From: Terana coerulea
Taxonomy: Eukaryota > Basidiomycota > Agaricomycetes > Polyporales > Phanerochaetaceae
Reading direction: 5' to 3'
NCBI GenBank assembly: GCA_024811115.1
Contig: JAKOGH010001194.1
Location: 204,137-268,136 of the forward strand
Length of the DNA: 64,000 nt
A model generated the notes under the pieces. That model was not told the DNA's origin, did not search any database, and was given only the letters and a program-made list of their open reading frames with translations. Shown here in pieces: positions 36,082-47,609 of this stretch (position 1 is its first letter; every line of letters begins with the position of its first letter). Both the position numbers and the translations under genes were made by a program.

Positions 36082-36403
36082 TTCTCTCCCAGTCAGCACA
36101 GTTCATAAGACACGGCAATTAAAGTAGATGCTCTGAGAGATTTAAAACATTTGTTCTAGAATAAGTTAGAAAGAGGAGCGAGCAAGATTCAACCAACCAG
36201 CTGAGCAACCACAACAGTTGACCGTCAGTTGCGAAGCCGGTTGAAGCGCCAAACCCAGCAAAACAAACAGCCGGCATTTCCCGGGTCGCGTGGCCGCCAC
36301 AAAGGCAAGCAGGCGCAAGCTCGCTGTTCCGGCGCTTCCACAGACTCGCGACTTGGACCAGGCCATATCCCCACCTTGCGTCCTACTTTCCTCCCTTCCA
36401 GAC
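36082..36403. other. Divergent promoter region
   Basis: Separates the unrecognised minus-strand gene from MED22 (+); no other feature seen. Confidence 0.5.
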
Positions 36404-36998
36404 ATGACGGACATACCTCAGACAGATGTCGTGAGGCGTGTTGCGCTACCCACCGCAACTATCCGGCACGTGGCGGCTCAGCCTTCCATTGACCAGAACT
36501 CGGACGAATACCTCGACGCCATTGAAGAGGAATGGAACAAGAAGGTAGATGTGGAGGTTGACACGCTTGTGGACGGAATGGTTGACCTTGTTGGTTTGGC
36601 GTCCGTGAGTGGTTTATGATTTTCACCCCAGCGCTGGGCTCAGAGAACACAGATTGCAGACAAGGACAAGTTCCGCGTTGCTCAAGAGGCATTTCAGGCA
36701 CAGTGCAGGGCCGAGTCAATGGCAGGTCCACTACGCAATAACTCAACTGGACAGCTCTCATAGTCATGGCAGATACGATCGGCTCACTCGTTGTTGTCCA
36801 TCATCCATTCTATGAAGCTGATGCTGCTGCTCTCCGACGAAACGCAGATTGCCGAACCGCCGAGATGCAGAGCTTCGGAGTGTGAAGACCGAGAAGGAAG
36901 ACGCCAAGAAGAACGTTGCTACGTTACTTGACGAGCTCTTGCGCTCGCAAAACCAGGAGAACTTGGGCTCGTCGCAGAGTGTCGCGATGCAAGAGTAG
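36404..36998 (+). CDS. MED22: Mediator subunit 22 (Med22/Srb6)
   Basis: Subunit of the Mediator head module that bridges regulators and RNA polymerase II. Exons 36404-36604, 36653-36721 and 36773-36998. Motifs: EYLDAIEEEWNKKVDVEVDT, LVDGMVDLVGLASIADKDKF, RVAQEAFQAQCRAESM, then RSAHSLLSIIHSMKLMLLLS and NRRDAELRSVKTEKEDAKKN. The end is an asparagine/glutamine-rich tail (SSQSVAMQE). The second intron (36722-36772) keeps the helix in register only if a GC donor (ATG|GCAGGT) is used; the GT four bases downstream gives the wrong frame. Odd: an extra G at about 36854 (GCC G AAC) shifts the frame between DETQIA and NRRDAE. The gene ends 40 bases from the convergent aldolase gene, so their 3' UTRs must overlap. 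Confidence 0.82.
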
Positions 36999-37038
36999 AA
37001 ACATGGTGCGTGCGTATCCACTTTTGTATTCCATTCGT

Positions 37039-38079
37039 CTACAGCGTCTTTTCCAGCGCAATCAGGTTTGCAAGATGCGAAAGCTTGATCTGCTCCACAT
37101 CCAGCGGAGCAAGAGGTCCCTTCACATATGGCGAGCCGTACCCAAACTGCTTCGCCACAATCGCCTTGATCCCCGCAATGCTCCCCAACCGGCCCAGCTC
37201 CCAATCCGACTGCCCGAGCAACGACTGCACCTTCACCGCCTCCTCAAACTTTCCCTCCTTGTACAACTGCAGCAGGTGCGCGTGCGCCTTGGGTACCACG
37301 TTGGGTAGGGCGCCGATGACACCCGCACTACCGGAGATGAGGCCCTGGAGGAACACGTCCGACTTGCCGGGGAAGGCCGCGAATTCGGAGGCGGGGAGAG
37401 CAGACGTGATGCGATGGAGCTTGCCGACGTTTCCGCACGAGAGCTTGGTGCCGACAATGCGCGGGTGCTGGGCGATGGCGATGATCGTGTCGGAGTCGAG
37501 GTCGATGCCCGCGGTGACGGTCGGGAAGTTGTAGATCATGACGGGGATGGGCGAAGCATCAGCGACCTGCATGACATGGTTGAATTCTCGTTGAGTAACC
37601 GGTAGAGCTCGACATGAAGAGCACATACTGCGTGGAAGAATCGAACGACGTTCGCTTTCGTCATTTGGGCGGGCCATGTGGAGGGAGTCAACGCAAGAAC
37701 ATATACAGCTCCTGCTTCCGCAGCGTCTTTGCAGAGCTTGATCGTCTCTTGCGTCGACTGAGCTCCTGTACCTGCGATGACAATCGTATCCTTGAATCCA
37801 TTCTTGTCTAGGGTGTCCCTCGTTATCCTAATGGCAGTCTTGCGCTCCTCGTGAGACAACAGCTGCGCTTCTCCATTGCTTCCTTGGACAAGTATGCCTG
37901 CAACTCCGCCCTACTACCGCTGTCAGCTTCAATTGTTCTGTCTGATGCATGTGAAATCATACCTGAGCCAGACGCAAGATGTGCTGCCTGATCGCGCTTT
38001 CTTCCAGCTGCTCGTCCTTGTCCAGAAAAACGACGGCGGGGACATAAACTCCAAACGGCGGCGGGGTTGCTTTACTCAT
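37039..38079 (-). CDS. DapA/HOGA-family pyruvate-type aldolase
   Basis: Class I (Schiff-base) aldolase of the dihydrodipicolinate synthase / 4-hydroxy-2-oxoglutarate aldolase family. Fungi make lysine by the aminoadipate route, so a HOGA- or keto-sugar-acid aldolase role is more likely than true DapA. Exons 38079-37963, 37910-37629 and 37566-37039 give 308 residues with no break. The TIM-barrel motifs are GVYVPAVVFLDKDEQLEE, GILVQGSNGEAQLLSHEE, and VIAGTGAQSTQETI. Next come MIYNFPTVTAGIDLD (the tyrosine relays protons), IVGTKLSCGNVGKL (the lysine forms the Schiff base), and SGSAGVIGALPNVVP. The end is SHLANLIALEKTL. The gene starts 251 bases from the divergent SCP2 gene. Confidence 0.92.
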
Positions 38080-38330
38080 TTTTCTCGAGGGATTCCGTGC
38101 ACCTCTGGTTTTGAATGCACTGCTTTTGCACTTCAAGCAGACGCTGCTGGTGTCAATGTCAGGACTTCGAGGAGTCAGAGCCGATCGTAATCGACTGACC
38201 GGGCGTAGTGCGTGAGATTAGATCCCATCAACTCCGGAGATCACAGCCCGAATTCACATGCGAAACGATCCAAGGCGCTCTCCGCCAACCATTCGCGCCT
38301 TGCCTCCGCGGCACTCTTGCAACCACCACC

Positions 38331-38946
38331 ATGTCGGACATCCAGGTCGAAGGATTCAAGGTACGCATCAAGTGCTGTGCCGCAAATCATCTAGGCCGGC
38401 CTTTACATAATGCATTATGCAGTCGTCGCAGACCCTCGCGGTTCTCGCGAAAGTGTTCGAGAGCTACAGCGAAGAGGAGAAGAAGGCGCAGATCAAGAAG
38501 GCAAGCAGAATGTTCGGCGGGGATGTTGGTGGAAACGACTTACGTACCACCACAGACGAACGGCATCTTCGAGCTGCGCATCAAAAGAATGCTGAGGGCA
38601 AGGAGGGTGTCTGGACAATCGACTTGAAGCAGGCCGGTACCATTTATAAGGGCGAGGCCAAGTCAAAGCCAAATGTCACTATCATCGTCTCGGATGATAC
38701 TTTCCAGCAGCTGGCGGAGGGCAAGGTTTGTAGTCACACTATCATTGTCTTGGCCCAGTTCTAACACGAGCACTCTCAGCTTGACGGACAGAAAGCGTAT
38801 ATGACGGGCAAGCTGAAGACAAAGGGCAACATGATGTTCGCCACGAAGCTGGACGGCGTGCTCAAAGTGCGTGCCCATGGCCGTTTTCTACTTGTCAGAT
38901 ATTGACTGCTGTTCCGCAGGCCGCCAAGACCAAAGCGAAGCTGTAG
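38331..38946 (+). CDS. SCP2 sterol/lipid-transfer domain protein
   Basis: Small soluble lipid-binding protein made of a single SCP2 fold, about 130 residues. Such proteins carry sterols or fatty acyl-CoA, often in peroxisomes. Exons 38331-38360, 38423-38500, 38556-38725, 38780-38866 and 38920-38946. Motifs: MSDIQVEGFK, VFESYSEEEKKAQIKK, TNGIFELRIK, EGVWTIDLKQAGTIYKGEA, NVTIIVSDDTFQQLAEGK, YMTGKLKTKGNMMFATKL. It ends AAKTKAKL, and the final AKL resembles a type 1 peroxisomal signal. Intron 2 (38501-38555) has a GC donor (AAG|GCAAGC). Odd: four As at 38583-38586 where five are expected break the frame between RIK and KNAEGKEG. Confidence 0.88.
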
Positions 38947-39172
38947 ACCACATACACACGCACCCTGGATTTCACACATTTATACCACGGATTGTTGTAA
39001 TTCATGACAATGAGCATTGCGCTGGTTCATTCAATGGGATGATATGAAGAAAAGATACACATGCGAGTGAGGATTATTACACTACTGGTGAGGATGTGAC
39101 GGGTCAACAGGAAAGAACGTGAGCAGAAGATCCAATAGGTCCAACCAAGAAGAACGTATAATAGTAAGCGAA

Positions 39173-42145
39173 TCAGAACACGCCGCCAAACAGTCCGCGT
39201 TGACGTCTAGGAGTCTTCTGTGCGACTTCGGGACGCAATGTAGCGAGGCTGTTCAGCTGCTTCATGACCTCTTCTAACTTGTCTTTCCGTTCCTGTAGGT
39301 CGAGGTGCTTCCGGATGGCGGGGTTCTCTCTAGCAAACTCGACAATCTCTTTGCGGTCTAAGTCGTAGAGAAGCCGAGAATCTATTTCACGGGGGAACTA
39401 AAGGCCATCGTCAGTGACGGCTGCAAATTGCGCTGAACGCCTTACCTGGTAGAAGAAGTGGTCAAGCAGCTCAATGTTAATGAACATGGCCGACGTGTAC
39501 GCAAGCTTGTTTGCGACGACGCTGAGAAAAGCCTCTGGGCACAACAGATCACTCTCAGGTCCGGCTTTGCAGCGCTTCGACTTTAGAGCGGAGAGTCGGA
39601 GCTTCAGGATGCTGAGTCGCTCGCCGTAGAGCATGGCATGACGAGCTACGAAGGCGAGTTCAAATAGGACTGCAGAGAAACTCCAGAGAGCGAACTCACC
39701 ATCAAGAACATGGGCCGGAGGGTATCGGTAGTCGTCCACAACAGCATTGTCTGCGCCTTCTAACGACTCAGGCGCAGCGATCAGGCGCTGCTTCCTTTCC
39801 CTCTCTTGGTCCTCCAGTGACTTCACATACCCGATCAAGCTGTTCAGCCTTCTGCTGCCTCCGACTTTCTTCCTGATATCCTTGAGCTTGTCCTCGCACA
39901 TGCCGACCTCCTTCTCGAACAGCTGCATGGCTTCTTGCCTGCCCACCTCCCACTCCCGTTCGTCTACCTCCACCTCGTACTTGTACGGCTTGATGCAGTT
40001 CTCGACCTGATCGGAGGTGACGCCTATGCGGTCCCGGAGGATCATGTGTGAGAACTGGATCAGGCGTTCGGCGGTGCGGGGGTGGTATGTGAATGGGTCA
40101 CCGGAGGCAATGGAGTCGATGAGAGCGCGGAGACCGTCGGCAACAAGAACAGTAGAGTCGCGGCCGACTCCCGACTTGGTCAGAAGCGATGAGGCGGCTT
40201 CGAGCTTGTACCGCCAATACGGCTCCACTGCGTCAGGCTTCACCTTCGGGTCCGCAGCGATGTTGGTAAGCTCGGGAACCCGCTTGTCCGACCAGTACAG
40301 CTGCTCAAGGACATCCATGACCTTCTCGTCGAGCATCTCTTTCAGCCTGGCCCGGATCTGCGGCTTCTTGAACTGAGTTGTGAAGTCCTTGAAGCGGCCC
40401 TTCAGAAGATCAACGGTCTCTGCGACGTAAGACTCGGCAGAGATCCTACGATCGTTGTACTGGACCTTGAACTGGTATTGAGCGTCCTCGAGCTCGAGCT
40501 GTACGGCGTTTGTGATACCGTGTAGCGACGAGGCCATTGACGACTCGAGAACATCCATGAGGCGTTTTCGAAGGGTGTCAGTGCTGACCATCAGAGAACC
40601 TCCACCGAACACCTCCTTGTGCCCGCCGAAGAAGTCGTTCTCGGCTCTCTGCGCGAGCTGAGCGGCGGTCTCCGTCCTGCCTTTCGCGCCAGAGGGTTTG
40701 CATACTACGCCGACGTAGCCGAGGTGCAGAGGGTAACGGTTTCCAGAGAGAATACCGGCACCCTCTTCCGGTGGGACTAGATCCATCTTTGGTGACGACT
40801 CCGATGGTACGCAAACCGAGCGGGTCCACCCTTCGGCTTGCCTTCAGAGCAGGAGAGTTCGCGAGATCGACGTCGGCGGCACATACAGCAAGGATAATAT
40901 TCGGTTCGCGGATGTACTTCTCGCACAGAGACGAAATCTTGTCTTTGAGCGTTTCCGGCTGGTCCATGGAGGCTATTTGGATGTAGCCTGGCAGGTCGAT
41001 CATGGTCAAGTCTGGGACACGTGGACTATATATCCGGAGATCAATAGGGTCATCGGAGACAGCTTCAGAAGCAGGTACGGCAAGGTTGAGGTCTGTCAAT
41101 GTCCGTTGGATCTGGGAGAAGTCCGAGATCTTGCCCAAGCCAAGCGCAGGGAATTCGCCATATTCTTCCGAGCCGGGTGAGTGAATCAGAGTCAGTTCGA
41201 TAGGTCGACGCGTGACCATGTTAGACCCTCTATTTCGGAAGGTTAGAACTATGGATGCAGTGAACGCGAGGTTCTTACTCACTTGGGAAGGAATTCGTGG
41301 CCGACGACAGCCTCCAACACAGAGCTCTTTCCGGAGCTTTGACTGCCGATGACCACAATACTGGGAAGCTTCAGGGCATCGCTCTTGTCGATACTCAGTA
41401 GCATAGTCCTTATTTCGATGAGCTTCCGCGTAAGGTGCATCAAGCCGTTTCGTGGGTCGTTCGCGTCAGGCTTGGAGTCTGACGGAGAGGACATCGTAGC
41501 GGCCACCAAAGCGGCTACAGCAGCAGCATCCTCCCCTTCTGGCCGTTTGCCCCGCCCTCTACCCTCGGAAGACTCCTCGTGCTGTTCCCGCCCTCCCTGG
41601 TTGTCCGAGCCAGAGCCACTGAATAGGTCCTTGAGGAACTGTGGTGCCTCTATGTCTGGCAGCTTGATACCCGAGACTGTTGATGACACTGTCTTCAGGG
41701 CGTCCGAGGCACCGTCAAACAAGTCGGTCGCGGTATCTTGGACGGTGGATATCCATTCAGTCGACTTCTTTCCTAACCTCTAATCATTGTTATAGGTATG
41801 GCAAGAATACTATCCGACTGAAGACGTACCCTCAAACTTGTAGTTAGCGTAGGTGAGACCTCCAGCTCCTGCCGTCGCGGCACCTATTGGTACCCTGAGG
41901 GCGCGAAGCATGAACCTAGGGATGGATGAATACGAGAGCGCACGGACGTGCACATGGCGAATGGCGGGAGACGGGGCATAATGAGATCGTAGCCTGACGG
42001 CTTGGGAAGTCGTAAAGAGGGTGTTAAATTGTCGGTGCACAGGTCGTAGGCCTTCGACCTGTCTCCGCGAGGGCTTGAGGCCGTACGTGACTGCCTTGTT
42101 CACAGTAAAGGCAGACGAAACACGACGCCGAAGTGTTGAGTACAT
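39173..42145 (-). CDS. MGM1: Mitochondrial dynamin-like GTPase Mgm1/OPA1
   Basis: Large GTPase of the mitochondrial inner membrane that drives inner-membrane fusion and cristae shape. Exons 42145-41830, 41772-41283, 41229-39700, 39645-39446 and 39397-39173; about 919 residues. A presequence rich in R and S ([19 protein letters not shown]) and a hydrophobic segment ([20 protein letters not shown]) precede the GTPase. Its P-loop is [13 protein letters not shown], switch I region [13 protein letters not shown], and G3 TMIDLPGY. The middle/stalk region follows and a GED-like helical end closes in [10 protein letters not shown]. Odd: AAAG at 40787-40790 where AAG is expected breaks the frame exactly in the G4 motif ([15 protein letters not shown]). 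One base less restores it. The fourth exon boundary was chosen to give [17 protein letters not shown]. Confidence 0.93.
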
Positions 42146-42452
42146 CGTCCCGCACGGTGTCGACTGAGCAAAGTATCGCCTAAGGCCCGCGAGGCGGGCG
42201 GATGTCGCAGTCAAGAGAGGTGGTCGTGGTTTCGGAGGGAGTCTACAGCTCCCAGTGTGTGCGTCTGTCAGTGAGCAAATGCCGCGACGCACCTCGGCAA
42301 AGCGCCATCAGTTCGGTTCGATTGGGACTTGGGATCGGCTGGTCCAAACCGATCCGTGTCATCTTGCTCCAGAACAGCTCTGCTCGACCGCGCGACGGAA
42401 CGTGTAGGTGCCAGTCATCCCATCTTCATGATCATCCCACTTATACTTTGTT
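42146..42452. other. Divergent promoter region
   Basis: About 300 bases between MGM1 (-) and the unassigned gene on the plus strand. No motif could be assigned. Confidence 0.5.
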
Positions 42453-43578
42453 ATGCGTTTTGAAGTGATAATATTATGGCTCCCGCGGTTTGCGAATCCA
42501 CATTTCCAAGCGCAAACCACGCGGATCGTGTCTCGGGCAGACCTCGACGAGGACCATGATGTTTCCCATCTACACGAGATTGAAGACGACGAAGACGACG
42601 GACTGGCCATAGCAGCACTTGAGAAAATGCTGAAACGCTCTTTTGGTGACTTCCAGGCCGGCCCTTCCAGTGAGCCGCAGAGCGAGGAGCCTAAGAAGAA
42701 ACGACGGAAGAGAGAGTCAAATGCGGAGGTCATGGATGTGGCAGCCACAGAGGATCTCGTAGACGAGAAAAACGTTACTGATACCGAGCCAACAGTTGGT
42801 ATGTGCTCAGTGCAATATTGTGGCGAGCCCAAGCTGAATCACCCAGCCTTCCGATTACTGTCCAAGTCTACGACGCTTGTCTCCCTGAAGCCTAAGCCAG
42901 CTCCTCAGATAACGTGAGTGCTTTCACTAGTATCTTCAATGCTGCTCAATAGTACTATAGTGTTATAGAGCCCTCATGGGAAGATGACGACAACGAGGCG
43001 GCCCTGAGAAGCGAGCGCGCCCGTGCTGCCACTGTGGACGCCTCCTGGATACTCCAAGAATCTACAAAATCATCTCACGTACGTCTGATATACTATACAT
43101 GTGATTTATTCTATTAACACTGCCTTCCTTTCTTGAGCAGCCGTATCCAAATACAAGCGGGAAGGCGATAAACGTCACCGTCGACCAACCTCCGCAGAAT
43201 TCGCAAGTCATGGTTGTCGAGCTCCCGAGAGCCGCTCCGCAGACATACGAGCAAACATCTTCCCCGGCGCGCGTGCCCGAGAAAGAACGTCCGTCTCCGC
43301 ATGATTTCCTTCCGGAGAAGATCTTTTGCCCAGTGCTATCTGCGGTTCCGGCAGCTCCGACCAATACTCGGAGGCGACGGTCGAGGCACATGAAGAACGC
43401 CTCTGAACCCAAACCACCGAGACAACCTCCGTCGTTCTTCAGGCCCCTGCAGGAGTGGGGTGTGAAGGCTCGCGGCTACGCTTTGGGATACGAAGGTAGT
43501 CGCCCTGTGCCAACGGGTAGTACCAGGCAATGGAGATACCGCAGGGACACCATGAAAAAGGCCATTCATGTTGCATAA
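42453..43578 (+). CDS. Conserved basic protein of unknown function
   Basis: I do not recognise a function. Exons 42453-42913, 42961-43078 and 43141-43578 join in frame. The N-terminal part is acidic (EIEDDEDDGLAIAALEKML) with a nuclear-localisation-like KKKRRKR. The middle has VIEPSWEDDDNEAALRSERA and then a Pro/Ser-rich, low-order stretch. The C-terminus has RRRRSRHMKNAS and FFRPLQEWGVKARGYALGYE, the best-ordered part and probably the conserved core. Start choice is uncertain: the ATG at 42453 is the first in frame, but an upstream exon is possible. Composition suggests a nuclear, largely disordered protein. Confidence 0.6.
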
Positions 43579-44724
43579 CCGGGTGTCGCTGGGTCGACTG
43601 AGTGAAGCCAGTGCACAATTTCATGGTGTCTGTCGAATCTGTGGAGGATGACAAGCTGGTGAGTCTGATAGGACATCAACTGCGAATGACTTTCGACGGT
43701 TGATATGCAAATTTAGTGACCACAAGAAGCTCACAGTCATTGACCCGCTGCCTATAGTCCGAAGAGCTCTATCTCTGCCAAGTTCCGATGTGTCCTGTGA
43801 AGATAATGCCCACGGTGGAATCTCTCGTCATCGCCATCGATGTACTCACTCCGATGTTACGAAATGCGAGTTATATATTTATGCGCAGAACGGCCCACTC
43901 GAGGTGGCAGACGCCTTTCCTCATGCGAGATGAGCGGTTACACAGTAATGCAAGAACGCAACGTGCCTTCATGTTGCTTTGCCGTGCCTCCGGAGCAACG
44001 CGTCATACCATGTCCTCCTGGTTGCATGATTGGCCATAGTCGGCACGGCGGCGTCAGGTCCTCGACACGGAGTCACGGGCACCCTTAATATGTGCTGTGC
44101 ATGTACCGGTTTTGCCGCTTGTTCTACCGTCAATCTCAAACCCGCAGTCAGACATGATCAACATACCCATCAGATATCCGCCAGAGGCGGGGTATAGGGG
44201 ACGCCTTTATGTGAGTGTATATTCAGTGCGCGGCCTCGCCAAGTCTATACGTAAGTCTTGTCCTTGTCCCTCATATGATTTGTATAGGTGCTATTATGTA
44301 GTACTATCCCCGGAACACCTCAAATTTCCAACAAGTTGACATCATCGGCTGTTGAACTGACCTGATCCGTTCAGAACAACATTGCAGAGCGTTCTCAAAC
44401 GACGTGCGGCAAGTTCCCGAGGCTGCGTCGATTCATTGTGTTCCAGACTGAATGGTCGCCGTGCCGTACTGGGCGGGGTTGGCCTTCGGTAAGCACTCCA
44501 ACACTCCACACACGCGATGGCCGACGTCAAGGCTGGCTAGGGCAGGGGCAGCATTGACCGAGTCTGCGCTCACATGCTGTAGGCTGGTCTAATATTCTTG
44601 ACTTGTGCGAGGTGAGTTCTGCCTGTGGAGGACGTATAAAAGGCTGGGGAGAGACACCGTAGCCTCTCAAGCCCAACCAGCCCTCTCGACTTACAGCTTT
44701 CAAAGCTCTCTTAACTCTTGCACG
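43579..44724. other. Intergenic region
   Basis: Nothing supported apart from the hydrophobin 4 promoter at the right end (TATA near 44635). Confidence 0.5.
44635..44641 (+). promoter_or_regulatory. TATA box of hydrophobin 4
   Basis: TATAAAA about 85 bases before the ATG at 44725, followed by a CT-rich leader. Confidence 0.7.
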
Positions 44725-45180
44725 ATGTTCTCCAAGTTCGCCGCTGTCGCAACCCTTGCCTTCTCCGTCCTTGCGGCCGCCACCCCCATGAACGTCGCTC
44801 GCCAGTCCGCTGGCGACTGCAACACCGGCTCCATTCAGTGCTGCAACTCAGTTACAACGGTTGGTCGGCTCGGTTGCTTTGATTGGCTTGTGTCGCTCAC
44901 ACAGCCCTCTGACCTAGGCCAACTCCGCGTCGGCCTCAGCCATTCTGAGCCTGCTCGGCGTCGTTCTCCAGAACATCACCGCCCCCGTCGGCCTGACCTG
45001 CTCGCCCATCAGCGTGATCGGTGTCGGCAGCGGCTCTGCCTGCGACGCTCATCCCGTTTGCTGCGAGAACAACAGCTTCGTGAGTATCCTAGATGTCGAT
45101 GATTGGTATCTTCTTGCTGATATATTTTAACCGCGTAGGGCGGTCTCATTTCCATCGGCTGCGTTCCCATCGAATTGTAA
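44725..45180 (+). CDS. Class I hydrophobin 4
   Basis: Secreted hydrophobin with intact frame. Exons 44725-44859, 44918-45079 and 45139-45180. Signal peptide MFSKFAAVATLAFSVLAAA. Cysteine order: GDCNTGSIQCC, LTC, SAC, PVCC, IGC. The core [19 protein letters not shown] and the end [13 protein letters not shown] are very close to hydrophobins 2, 3 and 5. Introns fall at the same three-exon positions, which supports origin by local duplication. It lies on the opposite strand to hydrophobins 2 and 3. Confidence 0.95.
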
Positions 45181-47609
45181 ATGCGAGATGTCGTCGAGAT
45201 GTGCGAGTTGTCACAGGACTGGTTCTGGCTTCGGTATCCGGACAATCCACGGGTCGCTCGTGGTGTACGAATAGTTGTATTTTATAACCAAATGAACGTC
45301 TTGTCTTGCGCGCAGTTCGGCCGAGTCTGAGTGCAAGTGTACCCTCCGGATCGTTGACCGACAAATCTACACTCTCCAGCAGGTCTGTGGTTTGTGGTGC
45401 CTTCTAAGAGCTGTCTGGGCTACTCGGAACCTTTTACTTAGAGTGACAGCATCCGTGCACCAATCAGTCGGTGCTATCTCTGCCCTTGGTGAGAACCGCT
45501 TGGTTCCTGAGCACGGGCGTCTTCGGAGTTTTCCAGTGATCTCCTTGGCAACGTCGTTGGAAACCTTATTCTGACCTTGTCTCCGACCTCAACCTTATAA
45601 ACTTTGACATACCATTTCTCGAAAGCGGGCACTTGGTGCAAATAACATATGCGGGAAAACCTCACTTGGCTCGTAGGCTGCGAGCTAGGACACCCTCGTT
45701 AGCCCAATTGGCGAGTACGTTGGACTCTACTGACTCATTGAACATGATGCTGAACTGGCCCGCTAACGTCACCTTCGCGGACAGGAGCATAACCGCAGCT
45801 GGCGGCCGTGGGGTGTATTCAAAGTTGCGTGAGAAACGGCATTACGGCTGGACACAGTGACATCGACGAAATTGTTGGCCATTGGTCAATTGTGACGTCG
45901 ACGGTCGGCCGTCCGAACGCTGAGGCAGTGGCACAAAGACCGCCGTAACCTTCGCAGATCGCCCCGCTGCCTCGCGCCGTGCTAGCGATTGCTTAATTTA
46001 CTGGTCATTCGGAGACCTCCTGCGGCGTTCCACCCGAGACTCCCCATTTGCAATGAGAGCAAACAACGTGCGTATGTCTTCTGCGCACGCTGGCTTACAA
46101 CGCAGAGCCTTGCAGGCTATTTCTCCGGGAACATGAGTCCTATCGTTCTCACCCACAATGTGACTATGGTGCTTAGATGGTTCTCTGTCATTGGTTCATC
46201 TATTCAGCATATCTAACAATGTGATAGGTACCTTCTGGGTATACAGTTTCGCATCCCGAAATGTCTCACCTGCGACGTCGAGGCCGCGTTGCAACAACAT
46301 TTCAGGCGACTCCAGCGACACAGGGCTCGGGCTCAGCTGATCCTTTGGAGCCCACATAATTCTCTCACAGACCACCGATGCATCACGGTACCTCTGCTGT
46401 GACCGCTCTCGTTCAAGCGTCTCTGGGAGCCCCGCCAGGTGCGCCAGAACACGCCTGAAATTTCAGTTCAGAGAGATTGCCAAAAGATAATGAGCTCATT
46501 AAAACACTCCAATTTTTGCTGCGGCTCCGTTGCACGGCACTATTAACGCTAGCCTTGAGCCTCATATACCTACAGATTATGTCCTTGTTATATCACTACC
46601 GGCCAGGCACTCTCTGTGCGTCCGCGTAATCTTCCCAGCGCCCCGTCTACAATCAAGACCATCTCGAAATGCCGTTGTGCTTCGAATGGGGCACTGCTGC
46701 GGTGCTTCATACGGAGTTGCCTCTTCCCATTCAATGGAGATTCCCGTTAGACTTCATTTGGGGATGCCGAAGCCGGCGGGCACTTGCGGCAACGTACGTA
46801 CCTGCTTCTGACACTCCCGGCGGGCGTGGTTTGGGCGAGTCAGAGTGTACATGCTGCCCTGGCCATTACATCAGTTTACCGCGTTGTGGTCTCTCTTGTT
46901 GTCCGAAGACGGCACGAAAGTAGCAGGCCTGTCATGACGGCCGCCCTCATGGCTGATGCACATGTCCGCCACTTGTTCCGCATTTACCACGATTATATTA
47001 CAGGTTTCCGGTTCATTTTGTTCTGACGCCGCATGTGATGCTAGGCACCTGGAATATTACCCGACACGGGGCGATGCGAGGACGGTGAGCACCTTCTGCC
47101 CTGCGCTATCAGCGGCGAGCAACCCACTGACTGACGAACAAGACGAACAACTCTGGCGCGAAGATTGGCTGATGGCTGACCCACGAAGCCTCCACAAAGC
47201 CCGTCGCGGGCGCGCCGCATCACGCTCTCCACCAGAGCTGGGCCTTTCACAACCAGGTCTGCTCCACTCGCGGCGTTCCCCGTTCAAATACAATTTGGAG
47301 CCATGGTCACCGCCTGCCGACCGTCAAGATCGCATGTCCAAGTCGAAATACGCGGAGCTTCTCCAACACCCATCCCCAGCTGTCACTGTGGAGCTCTCTG
47401 TGTACCTAATGATACCGAACCAGCCTGCACCGACCAAGGCTGCGCTCCGCACGGGTCCGCCGCTTGGAAGAAACGCGCAGTGGTTTGGGCGTGGTTGGAG
47501 GTGACGGAAGGTATAAAATCCCTCGGGCTGTCGCTGTCTCTCCTCACCAAACAACCTCCCCAAACACTCAGCAGCAACCTCCAGCTCTTCCACCACTATC
47601 CTCCGCAAG
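45181..47609. other. Intergenic region between hydrophobins 4 and 5
   Basis: About 2.4 kb without a supported gene. A tRNA A-box-like stretch (TTAGCCCAATTGGCG, near 45698) is present, but no matching T arm follows. The right end is the hydrophobin 5 promoter. Confidence 0.5.
47512..47518 (+). promoter_or_regulatory. TATA box of hydrophobin 5
   Basis: TATAAAA about 92 bases before the ATG at 47610. Confidence 0.7.

Noticed and set aside
45688..45760. Possible tRNA gene or fragment (A-box-like TAGCCCAATTGG)
   Set aside because: No T-arm or B box at the right distance and no acceptor-stem pairing.
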